A stretch of 64,000 nucleotides of DNA from Candidatus Rifleibacteriota bacterium (GCA_015232575.1 JADFZL010000008.1:219248-283247), one strand, 5' to 3'. Numbered from the stretch's first letter, positions 1 to 9,264 are shown. The notes: generated by a model from the letters alone, not told the origin. Translations and numbers: made by a program.

Positions 1-2
1 GG

Positions 3-503
3 CCCTGTCGCGAAGAATATTTCATTGAATCAAAAAAAAGAGGCAGGAATATTTCTGTTGCTTCGGTGTCTGCAATGGACGGGAGAGAACTTTTTGAAGA
101 GCTTGATAAATTCAGAAATGAAAACAGAAAAACCGATGGGCAGAATGAAAGCAACAAAAACAATGAAAACAACACAATCAATGAAAGCAATCAAAAGAGA
201 ATTATTTCTGAAAAAACTCTTAAAACTCTTTTAAATACACTTCCCCAGAAAGAAATATTCCTCATTAAAATTGAAAATGAATCAGATAAGAGCAGATTTG
301 AAATTCCTGGAACCATCGCTTTAAAAAGCTTATTAGATGGAAATTTCCAGACTGAAAAAATTAAAGATTTCATTGTTGTTATGTATGGAGAATCACCATT
401 GTGTCAATATCCTTTTGAAGTCCAGAAAAAGCTTTATGAGAAAGGATTTCACAACACCATTTTTTTTCAGGATGGAACTTCCGGATGGCTCGAATCTAAA
501 TAA
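3..503 (+). CDS. Rhodanese-like domain protein, 5' end outside the window
   Basis: The frame stays open to the left edge, so the gene is 5'-truncated; the GTG at 66 is an internal candidate start only. The C-terminal 100 residues look like a rhodanese fold: a strand reading FIVVMYGESPLCQYP where the active-site loop would sit, a helix, then the typical ending FFQDGTSGWLES. A Cys falls within that loop (SPLCQY), but it is not the usual CxxxxR/S loop, so sulfurtransferase activity is uncertain. A middle stretch is rich in Asn, Lys and Glu and is probably an unstructured linker. The upstream codons could belong to another domain that cannot be judged here. It ends about 100 bases before the response regulator on the same strand. 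Confidence 0.6.
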   Translation, partial: PCREEYFIESKKRGRNISVASVSAMDGRELFEELDKFRNENRKTDGQNESNKNNENNTINESNQKRIISEKTLKTLLNTLPQKEIFLIKIENESDKSRFEIPGTIALKSLLDGNFQTEKIKDFIVVMYGESPLCQYPFEVQKKLYEKGFHNTIFFQDGTSGWLESK

Positions 504-608
504 AAAATCAATTTCCCTGATTCCCATAAAATATGTTAATCTTATATCTCACCAGAAATTATTCAGATAATCTCTAATAATCTGATTTTCGTATTTTATG
601 GAGAATGT

Positions 609-1352
609 ATGGAAAAGAAAAACGCTGTAATAGTAGATGATGAGTATCTTGCACGAGAAGGTCTGAAGACACTTCTTCTTGGTTACCCCGAAATCAGCAT
701 TATCGCTGAATTTTCCCGTTTCGACGAAATCCGCAAATTTCTTGAAAACAACTCCCCCGATGTAATTTTTCTGGACATCCAGTTATTTGGACGCAATGCC
801 TTTGATCTTCTTCCATTTATTCCAGAAAAAACAAATGTTATCTTCATTACAGCTTATGATTCATACGCTGTCAGGGCTTTTGAAATCAATGCACTTGATT
901 ATCTTTTAAAGCCTATTAACAGAGATCGTCTTGCGCTCGCCCTGAAAAGGCTATTTGAAAAAACTTCTGAAAAACCAAAACAGAGTAAAATTTCAAATCT
1001 AACACCAGAGGATGGAATTTTATTAAGTATTTCCGGCCGACAGAAGCTTGTTAAAATATCAAGCATAGTTGCAATTACTTCTAATGGCGAATATTCTGAA
1101 GTACATCCATTTCAGAGCGAAACCGGACTTGTGAGAAAAGCTCTTAAAAACTGGGAAAACGAATTACCTAAAAACAAATTCATCAGAATTCACAGAAATA
1201 CTATTGTAAACCTTGAAATGATAAAAAAAGTTCAGAAACTCGAAGACGGAAGATGCAAAATTCAACTGAATGGAATTCCCATTACCTTTGAAACAAGCCG
1301 CAGAATGAACCCTGAATTCGAGAAAGCCCATGAAATAACCGAAGAGGCGTAA
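609..1352 (+). CDS. LytTR-family response regulator
   Basis: A 247-aa two-domain transcription regulator. The N-terminal receiver domain (1-120) shows the acidic pair Asp10/Asp11, phospho-acceptor Asp56 in VIFLDIQ, Thr81 and the conserved Lys101-Pro102. The C-terminal part (about 150-240) has the LytTR DNA-binding signature, including the stretch KNKFIRIHRNTIVN. Members of this class (LytR/AgrA/AlgR type) are normally phosphorylated by a membrane sensor kinase and bind direct repeats upstream of their targets. No kinase is visible in the window, so its partner and targets are unknown. A start at 609 gives a full-length receiver domain. Confidence 0.9.
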   Translation: MEKKNAVIVDDEYLAREGLKTLLLGYPEISIIAEFSRFDEIRKFLENNSPDVIFLDIQLFGRNAFDLLPFIPEKTNVIFITAYDSYAVRAFEINALDYLLKPINRDRLALALKRLFEKTSEKPKQSKISNLTPEDGILLSISGRQKLVKISSIVAITSNGEYSEVHPFQSETGLVRKALKNWENELPKNKFIRIHRNTIVNLEMIKKVQKLEDGRCKIQLNGIPITFETSRRMNPEFEKAHEITEEA

Positions 1353-1655
1353 ACAAAAAAGATTGTTTTAACCACGGAAATACACGGAATTTCACGGAAT
1401 TTTAAATACCTGAATTCAAACCCAGATTTACCGAATAGTATGTTAATTTTTCTTGATTTTTTTTCATGAAAGAATTTCACTTCATTTGCATGTAATCTTA
1501 ATTTGCTGTCCAAAATTTAGGTTCCATGCAAAAGTTAGATAATAGTGCTAAATAGAAATTTACAAAAACCTTTTGTGTGGGACTTGAGACATTTTCTGTT
1601 TTGTGTTAGTGTATCTGCGAAAAAAAAATGATATTTTTCGTCAAGGAGCAAACTA
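1353..1655 (+). other. Intergenic stretch with a CACGGA-type dispersed repeat
   Basis: No gene is seen. At 1367-1403 the sequence carries three near-copies of an 11-base word (consensus about ACCACGGAAAT), closely matched at 35521-35557. The rest is AT-rich. The ribosome binding site AAGGAG lies just ahead of the aminotransferase start. Confidence 0.6.
1367..1403 (+). repeat. Dispersed 11-bp-period CACGGA repeat, copy 1
   Basis: Three consecutive words (ACCACGGAAAT, ACACGGAATTT, CACGGAATTTT) are phased at roughly one DNA helical turn. The same motif recurs at 35521-35557, and a related CGCAGATTTCACAGATTACGC form lies near 46733. Function unknown. Confidence 0.6.
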
Positions 1656-2783
1656 ATGAAGGTTCCCTTACTGGATCTTAAACCCCAATTCTCGCAGATT
1701 AAAGAAAAGCTTCTCCCGAAGCTTATTACACAGATGGAACAACAAGCTTTTATTCTTGGTCCGGCTGTTGAAAAAATGGAAAAAGAACTTGCCGATTATC
1801 TCGGAACTAAGTACGCGCTTGGGGTATCTTCCGGTACCGATGCTCTGCTTATCGCGCTTATGGCACTTGGCATTGGCGACGGAGACGAAGTAATTACATC
1901 TCCGTACACATTTTTTGCAACAGCAGGTTGCATTCACAGAACTGGTGCCACACCTGTTTTTGTTGATATTGAACCAGACACTTACAATATTGATGTTTCA
2001 AAAATTGAAGCTGCAATAACTCCAAAAACAAAAGCAATCATGCCTGTTCATCTTTTCGGACAATCGACTGACATGAATGAAATCAATGCCATTGCAAGAA
2101 AGCATGGTTTGAGTGTAATAGAAGATGCCTGCCAGGCGATAAGCTCACAATATGAGGGGAAAATGGTCGGAAATCTTGGAACAGTGGCATGTTTCAGCTT
2201 TTTCCCGAGCAAAAACCTTGGATGTTTTGGTGATGGTGGACTTGTTTCAACAAACGATGAAAAACTTTTCAATAAATTGAAATGCATAAGAGTTCATGGT
2301 ACTGAAGCTCAGTATTATCATAAGACTGTTGGAATTAATGGAAGGCTTGATGCTCTCCAGGCAATAGTAGTCTCTGAAAAGCTCCCATATCTTGAATCAT
2401 GGAGCGAAGGGCGCCGTAAAAATGCAGCTCGATATAATTCACTTTTTTCCGGCAACAAAAATGTAGTTATACCAGTTCAGAGACCAGATCGAAAGCACAT
2501 TTACAACCAGTATGTCATTAGTGTCGATAACAGAGACGAATTAAAAGCTTTTCTGACTTCAAATGAAATTGGATGTGCTGTATATTATCCGCTTCCGCTG
2601 CATCTGCAGGAATGTTTTTCCAATCTTGGAAAAAAAGCAGGAGATTTCCCAGTTTCAGAACGCGCCTCAAAAACGACACTTGCACTTCCGGTATATCCGG
2701 AGCTTTCGCCTGAAGCAATTGATTTCGTTGCCGCAAAGATCAATGAGTTCACCAGCAGAAAGCTTGAAAAATCGGCATCTTAA
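1656..2783 (+). CDS. DegT/DnrJ/EryC1/StrS-family sugar aminotransferase
   Basis: A 375-aa PLP-dependent fold-type I aminotransferase of the nucleotide-sugar class. The substrate-loop start VPLLDLKPQF, the cofactor region SSGTDALLIAL (58-68), Asp157 and Gln160, and the PLP-binding Lys186 in FFPSKNLG are all present. These enzymes transfer an amino group from glutamate to a keto-sugar nucleotide, acting in the cytoplasm. The opening resembles the WlbC/WbpE subgroup that aminates 3-keto-hexuronates. It lies directly before bamA and the lipid A genes, so a role in LPS is likely. A GnnB-like role (3-amino lipid A) is possible, but no GnnA-type dehydrogenase is seen nearby. An AAGGAG site precedes the ATG. 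Confidence 0.88.
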   Translation: MKVPLLDLKPQFSQIKEKLLPKLITQMEQQAFILGPAVEKMEKELADYLGTKYALGVSSGTDALLIALMALGIGDGDEVITSPYTFFATAGCIHRTGATPVFVDIEPDTYNIDVSKIEAAITPKTKAIMPVHLFGQSTDMNEINAIARKHGLSVIEDACQAISSQYEGKMVGNLGTVACFSFFPSKNLGCFGDGGLVSTNDEKLFNKLKCIRVHGTEAQYYHKTVGINGRLDALQAIVVSEKLPYLESWSEGRRKNAARYNSLFSGNKNVVIPVQRPDRKHIYNQYVISVDNRDELKAFLTSNEIGCAVYYPLPLHLQECFSNLGKKAGDFPVSERASKTTLALPVYPELSPEAIDFVAAKINEFTSRKLEKSAS

Positions 2784-2844
2784 CACGCTAACGCTTTACC
2801 GGTATAATGCCGATTAATTTTTAGCCCTCTCATTAAGGAAGACT

Positions 2845-4548
2845 ATGAAAAAGATAATCACTTTGTTTTTGCTTTTTTTATTTTCTGTTGCCTGCCAGGT
2901 TGTCAGTGCCTATGAAAGTAGTATCATTCACGAATTAAAGGTTGAGGGAAACCGGCTTATATCGGAAGAAGTCGTTCTCCTGAATGTCAAAATCAAAACA
3001 GGGGATACTGTCGACAAAGATAAAATTCAGGAAGAAATTGCCAGAATAGGTGAAATTGGCTATTTTTCGTTTGTTGGTGTTGAGATTCGCCCTTCAGACA
3101 AAGGAAAAATTGTTGTTTTCAAGGTTGAAGAAAACGCAGTCGTCGGAGAAATTGAAATAAAAGGTAACACTAAGGTTTCTCTGAAAAAACTTACTGATGC
3201 GATGGAAACAAAAACTGGAACAACATTCAATTCAAAACTTTTATCGCAGGACATCCAGCATCTTAACGACGCGCTTTCCCGTGATGGATATCCGTTTTCA
3301 AAAGTTTCAGACGCTCAGGTGAAAGACAAAGGCAGCAAAGTAACAATTGAAATTACTGAAGCAAAAATTTCCGAAGTCAAATTTGAAGGTTTGAAAAAGA
3401 CAAAAGAATATGTTATCAGGCGCGAGTTAACAATTAAACCTGGTGAAATATACGACAATAATAAGATTGTAAGAGATTTACAGCGAATTTACAATCTTGG
3501 TTTCTTTGAAGAAGTAAAAAGAGATCATCTTCCCGGCAAAACTCCGGAAGAAATTACTCTTGTTATAGATGTTAAAGAGCAGAAAACCGGACGCGCAGGT
3601 GTTGGCGGCGGTTACAGCTCGCTGAACGGACTTGTCGGGTTTGCCAATCTATCTCAGAACAATTTCAGAGGAGAAGGCAAGCGTGTTTATCTGAAGACAG
3701 AATTTGGCGGAGTCAGAACTTACGAATTAGGGTATTTTGACCCGTGGTTTGGCGGAAAACCGAGAAGCTTTGGAATTGATCTCTACGATACAAAATATCG
3801 AAGAAATCTATATTTCGGTGGAAACACTCTCACCGAGTATGATGAAGAAAGAAAAGGTGGAGTAATTACAATGGGTAAGAGGCTCCGCAGAGATGTTGAT
3901 CTGTCATTCAGATTCAGAGATGAAGACGTAAAAATTACACCTGTTGATTCTACCGCAACCAGACCTGTAGGTATAGTTAACGGAAGGTTGCAGTCTATCG
4001 GTGGTTTGATTGACAAGGACACCCGCGACAATCGCTTCAGACCAACAAATGGCGTTCACGACAGTCTTTCATTCGATACTACAGGCGGTTTTCTTAAAGG
4101 TGAAAACCAGTATTCCAAGTTTGTACTTGCCTTAAGAAGATATATGCCGCTTAACAAAGGTGGAAGAACCGTTGTTGCACTTCAGGCAGTCGGTGGACAG
4201 ACTTCTATAGGCGAAGGATTTGTTCCAGTTTATGACATGTTCTCAGTTGGCGGCAGCAGCTCAGTAAGAGGTTACCGGGAAAGAGAATTCCTTGGAACAA
4301 AAATTCTGTATGGAAATTTCGAAGTCAGACAAAGAATCGCAAAAAACTTTGATGTAGTAGGCTTTTATGATATAGGCGATGCCTGGGGTCAGGATTACGA
4401 CCAGGAAAAGAAAGACTTTGAATGGAAAAAAGGATTTGGATTGGGTTTGCGCCTTCAGACACCTCTCGGACCTGTTGCAATAGATTATGGTAAAGCAACC
4501 GACAGAGACGAAGGACGAACGTATTTCAACTTTGGAAGTTCGTTCTGA
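2845..4548 (+). CDS. bamA: Outer-membrane assembly factor BamA (short form, about three POTRA domains)
   Basis: A 567-aa Omp85 protein that inserts beta-barrel proteins into the outer membrane. It has a signal peptide (about 1-22), then three POTRA-like repeats (about 25-97, 98-172, 173-248), and a C-terminal barrel from about 250. The barrel contains the conserved loop-6 motif VRGY in GGSSSVRGYRERE and ends in a Phe, as barrel proteins do. Escherichia coli BamA is about 810 aa with five POTRA domains, so this is a compact version. It is followed by ompH, lpxD, lpxC-fabZ and lpxA on the same strand, the classical outer-membrane biogenesis neighbourhood. TamA is an alternative for a three-POTRA protein, but no TamB neighbour is present and the context favours BamA. 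Confidence 0.9.
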   Translation: MKKIITLFLLFLFSVACQVVSAYESSIIHELKVEGNRLISEEVVLLNVKIKTGDTVDKDKIQEEIARIGEIGYFSFVGVEIRPSDKGKIVVFKVEENAVVGEIEIKGNTKVSLKKLTDAMETKTGTTFNSKLLSQDIQHLNDALSRDGYPFSKVSDAQVKDKGSKVTIEITEAKISEVKFEGLKKTKEYVIRRELTIKPGEIYDNNKIVRDLQRIYNLGFFEEVKRDHLPGKTPEEITLVIDVKEQKTGRAGVGGGYSSLNGLVGFANLSQNNFRGEGKRVYLKTEFGGVRTYELGYFDPWFGGKPRSFGIDLYDTKYRRNLYFGGNTLTEYDEERKGGVITMGKRLRRDVDLSFRFRDEDVKITPVDSTATRPVGIVNGRLQSIGGLIDKDTRDNRFRPTNGVHDSLSFDTTGGFLKGENQYSKFVLALRRYMPLNKGGRTVVALQAVGGQTSIGEGFVPVYDMFSVGGSSSVRGYREREFLGTKILYGNFEVRQRIAKNFDVVGFYDIGDAWGQDYDQEKKDFEWKKGFGLGLRLQTPLGPVAIDYGKATDRDEGRTYFNFGSSF

Positions 4549-4601
4549 TATTGCAGAACAATATTAAATACAACCAAATAACATCATAAGGAGAGATTTA
4601 A

Positions 4602-5225
4602 ATGATCAGAAGGTCTTATTTCCTGCCGGTAATGGCAGCTCTTTTTCTTGCCTGTCCAGTAGTAAGCTATTGTATGGAATTTGGATATATTGATGCAGCA
4701 AAAGTTTTCAGCAAATATTCCGAAACACAGAAAACAAAGAACTACCTTGAAAGCGAAAAAGCTAAATTGCAGGTAGTACTTGACACCAAGAAGAAATCCC
4801 TTGCTGAGCTTGATTCGAAATACATTGATACTGCAAAAAAATTGCAGGCACTCAGAGACGGCAAGAAAGAAAAAGAAGCACAGGCGCTTGAAGGCAAATT
4901 GAAAGCTCAGCGCGAAGAACTGGCAAATGCTAATGCAGATTTACAGAAATTTTTTGAAGAATCCCAGAAGAGACTTTATCAAATTGAAGAAGAAAAAATG
5001 GGTTCACTCTCGAAATTTCTGGACGAAAAGATGGACCAGATCATTCAGCAGGTAGCCAAAAGCAAGAATCTCGAAGCTGTATTTGAAAAACGTTTTTGCT
5101 ACTTTGGCGGAACAGATATAACCGAAGAGGTTCTCGCAGCACTGAATACCGCATTCCCCAAACCAGCTGAAGGTACTGCTGCTCCGGTACCAGCACCTGC
5201 ACCAAAAAAGACTTCCGGAAAATAA
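4602..5225 (+). CDS. skp: OmpH/Skp-family periplasmic chaperone
   Basis: A 207-aa secreted protein with a signal peptide (about 1-24), then FGYIDAAKVFSKYSETQ, the start typical of OmpH/Skp. Next comes a long charged coiled coil (about 40-140) that would form the tentacles holding unfolded outer-membrane proteins. The tail is Ala/Pro-rich and ends in Lys-rich KKTSGK, which is not usual in Skp. It sits between bamA and lpxD as in many diderms. Its stop codon overlaps the lpxD start by one base (TAATG), implying translational coupling. A GGAGAG site lies 9 bases ahead of the ATG. Confidence 0.88.
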   Translation: MIRRSYFLPVMAALFLACPVVSYCMEFGYIDAAKVFSKYSETQKTKNYLESEKAKLQVVLDTKKKSLAELDSKYIDTAKKLQALRDGKKEKEAQALEGKLKAQREELANANADLQKFFEESQKRLYQIEEEKMGSLSKFLDEKMDQIIQQVAKSKNLEAVFEKRFCYFGGTDITEEVLAALNTAFPKPAEGTAAPVPAPAPKKTSGK

Positions 5226-6265
5226 TGAAACAAACTCTTGAAAATCTCGCAGAGTTACTTGGTGGCAAACCTGACTCTGCGCTGGGAAATCCCGAAATCA
5301 CCGGAATAGCTTCTCTTTCAGAAGCTGTTCCTGGTGATATTTCGTTTCTGTCTGAAGTTGGTGATAAATTACGAAATATTCATGAGCTTGAAAAAACAAG
5401 AGCTTCAGCAGTAATAGCCTCTGAAAAGGCAAAAGATTTAAAAATTCCCTCAATACGGTTCAGCAATCCATACATCGGGTTTGCCAGAGCACTTGAATTC
5501 TTCAGACCAGAGTTCAGACCCCGCCCTGGAATACACCCGACTGCCTTTGTCGATGAATCTGCCGACGTTCACCCAACAGCAATTATAGGCGCAATGGCAG
5601 TTATTGAAGCAAATGTAACCATCGGAGAAAAAGCGCGTATTGACTCTGGTGTGGTTGTTGAACGAAGTGCATCTATTGGAATGAACACCCGAATCTGTTC
5701 AAATGTCACAGTAAGAAATGACTGTGTGGTTGGAATCAATTGCATCATTCACAGCGGCAGCGTTATCGGAAGCGATGGCTTTGGTTTTACAAAGACATCT
5801 GAGGGACATCTTAAGATATCTCAGACCGGAAATGTAATAATTGGAAATGATGTCGAAATTGGTGCCAACGTAACAATAGACAGAGCAACTATGGGAAGTA
5901 CAACTGTCGGGGACGGTACAAAAATTGACAATCTCGTACATCTTGCACACAATGTAAAAGTTGGAAAAAGATGCCTTATTATTGCTCAAACAGGCATTTC
6001 AGGAAGCACAGTCATTGGTGATGATGTAACAATGGCTGGACAGACTGGAACTGTAGGACATGTAACCGTGGGAAAAAATTGCGTAATTGCCGCCAGAGGA
6101 GTTGTTACTGAAAACCTTCCAGACGGAAGTGTTGTATCTGGCTTCCCATGCAAACCTCACAACGAAGAGAAGAGAATTATGGCTTCTCTCAGAAGACTTC
6201 CTGACCTTATGAAACGGTTACGGGAGCTTGAAGTTCGTGTTGAAAGAAGCTCCAATGAAAAATAA
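5225..6265 (+). CDS. lpxD: UDP-3-O-(3-hydroxyacyl)glucosamine N-acyltransferase LpxD
   Basis: A 346-aa acyltransferase of the third committed step of lipid A synthesis; it adds the N-linked hydroxyacyl chain in the cytoplasm. An N-terminal domain (1-100) is followed by a long left-handed beta-helix built from hexapeptide repeats (about 105-320). The helix includes SDGFGF and IDNLVHLAHNVKVGK, the latter with the catalytic-type His pair. A short helical C-terminus follows. Length matches the family. It overlaps ompH by one base and the next gene by 11 bases. Confidence 0.94.
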   Translation: MKQTLENLAELLGGKPDSALGNPEITGIASLSEAVPGDISFLSEVGDKLRNIHELEKTRASAVIASEKAKDLKIPSIRFSNPYIGFARALEFFRPEFRPRPGIHPTAFVDESADVHPTAIIGAMAVIEANVTIGEKARIDSGVVVERSASIGMNTRICSNVTVRNDCVVGINCIIHSGSVIGSDGFGFTKTSEGHLKISQTGNVIIGNDVEIGANVTIDRATMGSTTVGDGTKIDNLVHLAHNVKVGKRCLIIAQTGISGSTVIGDDVTMAGQTGTVGHVTVGKNCVIAARGVVTENLPDGSVVSGFPCKPHNEEKRIMASLRRLPDLMKRLRELEVRVERSSNEK

Positions 6266-6896
6266 ATCTGTTTTAATAATACTTTTCCTGCTTGTAGTTT
6301 ATTCTTTATTCTCTAACAGCTGTTCGGCGCTGGAATCAAGATTCAAATACATGGGAAGCTCCATGTTCACTCTTCCAAATGCCTATTCTTACAGCGGTGT
6401 TGATTATATTTACGATAATGACCGCTCCATAACCATGTACAGACTTGCCCCGTTCGGAAAATTCCTCGAATTGTCAGGCATGAAGCGCCTCAATGGCGAT
6501 AATGCAGAAAAATTTGTTTTGAATTGCAAAGTGACGATTCTGGAAGAAGATAAGCTTATTCCGCAAATCTGCTGGGGTATGTCTGATTACAACAAAGAAC
6601 TGGGCAGCAGAATATTTTATTTTGCAGCGACAAAAACGCTCGACTGGTTTGGTATAACACTCAATGCCGGCATGATAAAGCATCCGATAACGACTGATAA
6701 GCAATATTATTATGGAATTGAAAAAACTATTCTTCCGCTTATCAGCGCATTTGGAGAACGTTATGATGACTCCACTATTATTGGATTCAAATTGAGAGCC
6801 TATCCTGAGGTCAGTTTTGAATACGGAAGATATATCCAGGAGAATACTTCCAAACCAACAATGATAAAACTTTCATATTTTAAGTCATTTTTCTGA
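6255..6896 (+). CDS. Small secreted protein, possible outer-membrane beta-barrel
   Basis: A 213-aa protein of unrecognised family starting at ATG 6255 inside the end of lpxD; the upstream in-frame start at 6228 would place 9 residues before the signal peptide and is less likely. A hydrophobic signal sequence (about 4-25) ends near SCSA. The mature part alternates hydrophobic and polar residues, with many Tyr and Phe, and ends in YFKSFF, a terminal Phe as used by outer-membrane barrels. It lies between lpxD and lpxC-fabZ and is translationally coupled to lpxD. A role in the cell envelope is inferred from location only. Confidence 0.7.
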   Translation: MKNKSVLIILFLLVVYSLFSNSCSALESRFKYMGSSMFTLPNAYSYSGVDYIYDNDRSITMYRLAPFGKFLELSGMKRLNGDNAEKFVLNCKVTILEEDKLIPQICWGMSDYNKELGSRIFYFAATKTLDWFGITLNAGMIKHPITTDKQYYYGIEKTILPLISAFGERYDDSTIIGFKLRAYPEVSFEYGRYIQENTSKPTMIKLSYFKSFF

Positions 6897-6904
6897 GAAA
6901 AATT

Positions 6905-8188
6905 ATGCCAGTATATAAACAAAAAACTATCGCCAAAAGCGTCGAAACATCTGGAGTAGGGCTTCACACCGGAAAGCCTGTCCGAATGGAATTTCTTCCC
7001 GCTCCGGTAAACAGCGGCATTCGCTTCCAAAGAATGGATCTCCCGGATAAGCCTGTTATCAGAGCTGATATAGACGAAGTCAGCGAAGTTTTTCGCGGTA
7101 CTACCATTGGAAAAGCCCCTGAAAGCGTAAACACTGTTGAACACGTTATGTCGGCAATTTTCGGGCTTGGAATTTCCAACCTGCTTATTGCAATAACAGG
7201 AGGCGAACCACCTGCTGAAGATGGTTCCGCTAGACCATTGATTAAACTCCTGAAAGATGCAGGTATTGTCGAACAGGATGCAGTTGATGATGAAATCTTT
7301 CTCAGCGACTCATTCATGGTTCAGGATGGAAATAAATCTATCTATTACCGCCCCTCTGACAAATTTGAAGTAACTTTTACCATGGATTACTCCCGCCAGA
7401 AACTTTTTCAGGTCAAACATTTCATTTTTTCAGATGATGCTTATGAAAACTCCATTTCGATGGCAAGAACTTTTGGCTTTGTTCATGAATTTGAAATGCT
7501 CAGGGAAAAACAACTTGCTTTGGGGGGTAGTCTTGAAAACGCAGTTGTGGTAAATTTAGATGGTTCAGTTCTTAATAAGGAAGGTTTAAGAGATCCTGAA
7601 GAGTTTGTAAAACATAAAATCCTTGATCTTATCGGAGATCTTTCGCTTATCGGCAGAAGATTCCGCGGACACATTATTGCGTGCAGAAGCGGGCACGCTC
7701 TTAATATAAAATTCGCTAAACTCTTCAGAGAAAAATTTAATCAGTATAAAAGGAAAAATACAACTATGATGGACATCGAAGCGATCAGGGAAATTCTCCC
7801 GCATCGTTATCCATTTCTTCTTGTGGACAGGATTCTGTCTGTAGACCCTGGAAAATCGGCTAACGGCATAAAAAATGTTACAGCAAATGAGCCGTTTTTC
7901 AATGGTCATTTCCCCGATAAGCGTGTAATGCCAGGTGTACTTATTGTGGAAGCAATGGCGCAACTTGCCGGTATTATTTTTCTTTCGCTGCCCGAACACA
8001 AGGGAAAACTGCCGTATTTTGTCGGAATTGACCACTGCCGATTCAGAAAACAGGTTGTTCCAGGTGATCGGCTTGAAATGACTGCTACAGCATTAAGAGT
8101 CAGAGGTAATACAGGAAAGGTTTCCTGTGTCGCTCAGGTGGATGGTGAAGAAGCCGCTGGCGGAGAGTTAATGTTTACAATTATCTGA
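6905..8188 (+). CDS. lpxC-fabZ: LpxC-FabZ fusion: UDP-3-O-acyl-GlcNAc deacetylase / 3-hydroxyacyl-ACP dehydratase
   Basis: A 427-aa bifunctional enzyme. Residues 1-280 are LpxC, with zinc ligands His80 (TVEHVMSA), His237 and Asp241 (KHKILDLIGD), and the general-acid His264 (RSGHALN). LpxC performs the committed deacetylation of lipid A synthesis. Residues 288-427 are FabZ, with the catalytic His335 in FFNGHFPDKR and Glu349 in GVLIVEAMAQ; FabZ dehydrates 3-hydroxyacyl-ACP for fatty-acid elongation. The two draw on the same hydroxyacyl-ACP pool, so fusion may balance LPS against phospholipid. Such fusions are known, for example in Bacteroidetes; this one is slightly shorter than those, with a short Lys-rich linker near 278-287. 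It follows the barrel-like gene by 8 bases. Confidence 0.95.
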   Translation: MPVYKQKTIAKSVETSGVGLHTGKPVRMEFLPAPVNSGIRFQRMDLPDKPVIRADIDEVSEVFRGTTIGKAPESVNTVEHVMSAIFGLGISNLLIAITGGEPPAEDGSARPLIKLLKDAGIVEQDAVDDEIFLSDSFMVQDGNKSIYYRPSDKFEVTFTMDYSRQKLFQVKHFIFSDDAYENSISMARTFGFVHEFEMLREKQLALGGSLENAVVVNLDGSVLNKEGLRDPEEFVKHKILDLIGDLSLIGRRFRGHIIACRSGHALNIKFAKLFREKFNQYKRKNTTMMDIEAIREILPHRYPFLLVDRILSVDPGKSANGIKNVTANEPFFNGHFPDKRVMPGVLIVEAMAQLAGIIFLSLPEHKGKLPYFVGIDHCRFRKQVVPGDRLEMTATALRVRGNTGKVSCVAQVDGEEAAGGELMFTII

Positions 8189-8454
8189 TTTTGTTCTTTC
8201 AAACAAGTTTTTATTGTATCTTTTTGAGCTATCTGTTAGTTTGTACGGCAAATTGTTAATAAGGTGTCATAAATTTCCATTGTAAGAGTTAAAAGGATTC
8301 CCTTATTAAAAATCGGTGTGATTAGTGTCACTTTAGTTTTGAATGGATTGTTAAGTGTGTTGAGCATACAATGCTCAGCCGCCGGGAACAAAGACATCGG
8401 ATTTGTTTAGATGTCGAGAGAGGCGCGTGCCTTCTCTAAATAAGTAAAAGGGAT
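8189..8454 (+). other. Intergenic region with small hairpins ahead of lpxA
   Basis: No gene is seen. A perfect 7-bp hairpin (TGAGCAT, loop ACA, ATGCTCA) lies at 8361-8377. An imperfect GC-rich inverted repeat around 8418-8436 (GAGAGGCGCGTGCCTTCTC) resembles the first hairpin of the palindromic element after lpxA. The break separates lpxA from the rest of the operon and may hold a separate promoter. Confidence 0.5.
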
Positions 8455-8460
8455 TTGAGT

Positions 8461-9264
8461 ATGGCTATTCATCAAACTGCGATTGTAAGTCAGAAAGCAG
8501 AAATTCATCCGTCAGTGGAAATTGGCCCCTATTGCGTTATAGGACCTGATGTTACGATTGGTGAGAACACCGTAGTTGGCTCAAATTGTTTTATTGATGG
8601 CATCACAACTATTGGAAAATCGAACAAGCTTTTTCCATTTGTCTCAATAGGTTGTCCACCACAGGACTTAAAGTATTCGGGGCAGAAAACTTTTGTCAAA
8701 ATCGGTGATAACAATTCATTCCGTGAATATGTGACAGTCCATCGTGCAGAGGGCGAAGGCAATTCGACAACTATTGCGAACGATAACCTTTTTATGGCTT
8801 ATGGTCATGTAGCACACAATTGCCATGTTGGAAGTTTTAACGTGCTTGCCAATTCCGCAACCCTGGCCGGACACGTACATGTCGCTGATCGTGCAACAAT
8901 CGGAGGCTTTGTCGGAATTCATCAGTTCTGTCACGTAGGATCAATGGTAATGATTGGTGGCATGAGTAAGATCGTAAAAGATGTTCCACCCTTCATCAAA
9001 ATTGATGGGAACCCCGCAAGAGTAATTGGTCTGAACTCAGTCGGGCTGAGAAGGAATGGCGTTACAAAAGAAGGAATTGAAATTCTGAGACAAGTATTCA
9101 GAATCTTCTTCAGATCGGAATATAACGTTTCACAGGCTGTAGAAAAGCTGAAAAATGACGGGTTAGCTGAAAAGCCGTATGTCAGAGACCTGATTGATTT
9201 CATCAAAGACAGTCATCGTGGAATCTACAAAAGAGTAAGACAAGGCAGCAACGAGGCTGTTTAG
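8461..9264 (+). CDS. lpxA: UDP-N-acetylglucosamine acyltransferase LpxA
   Basis: A 267-aa hexapeptide-repeat acyltransferase catalysing the first step of lipid A synthesis. The ATG at 8461 has an AAGGGA site 7 bases upstream; the earlier TTG at 8455 is rejected. The beta-helix runs to about residue 190 and includes MAYGHVAHNCHVG, with the catalytic His region, and GLNSVGLRRNG, the conserved substrate-binding turn. A helical C-terminal domain follows. The family also includes enzymes acting on 3-amino sugars, which may matter given the aminotransferase at 1656. A palindromic repeat element begins directly at its stop codon. Confidence 0.94.
   Translation: MAIHQTAIVSQKAEIHPSVEIGPYCVIGPDVTIGENTVVGSNCFIDGITTIGKSNKLFPFVSIGCPPQDLKYSGQKTFVKIGDNNSFREYVTVHRAEGEGNSTTIANDNLFMAYGHVAHNCHVGSFNVLANSATLAGHVHVADRATIGGFVGIHQFCHVGSMVMIGGMSKIVKDVPPFIKIDGNPARVIGLNSVGLRRNGVTKEGIEILRQVFRIFFRSEYNVSQAVEKLKNDGLAEKPYVRDLIDFIKDSHRGIYKRVRQGSNEAV

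Noticed and set aside
5699..5989. Minus-strand frame inside lpxD
   Set aside because: A shadow of the hexapeptide-repeat gene; Cys/Tyr-rich translation without signals.
6228..6896. Start of the barrel-like protein at 6228
   Set aside because: That start places nine charged residues ahead of the signal peptide and lies deeper in lpxD; ATG 6255 is preferred.
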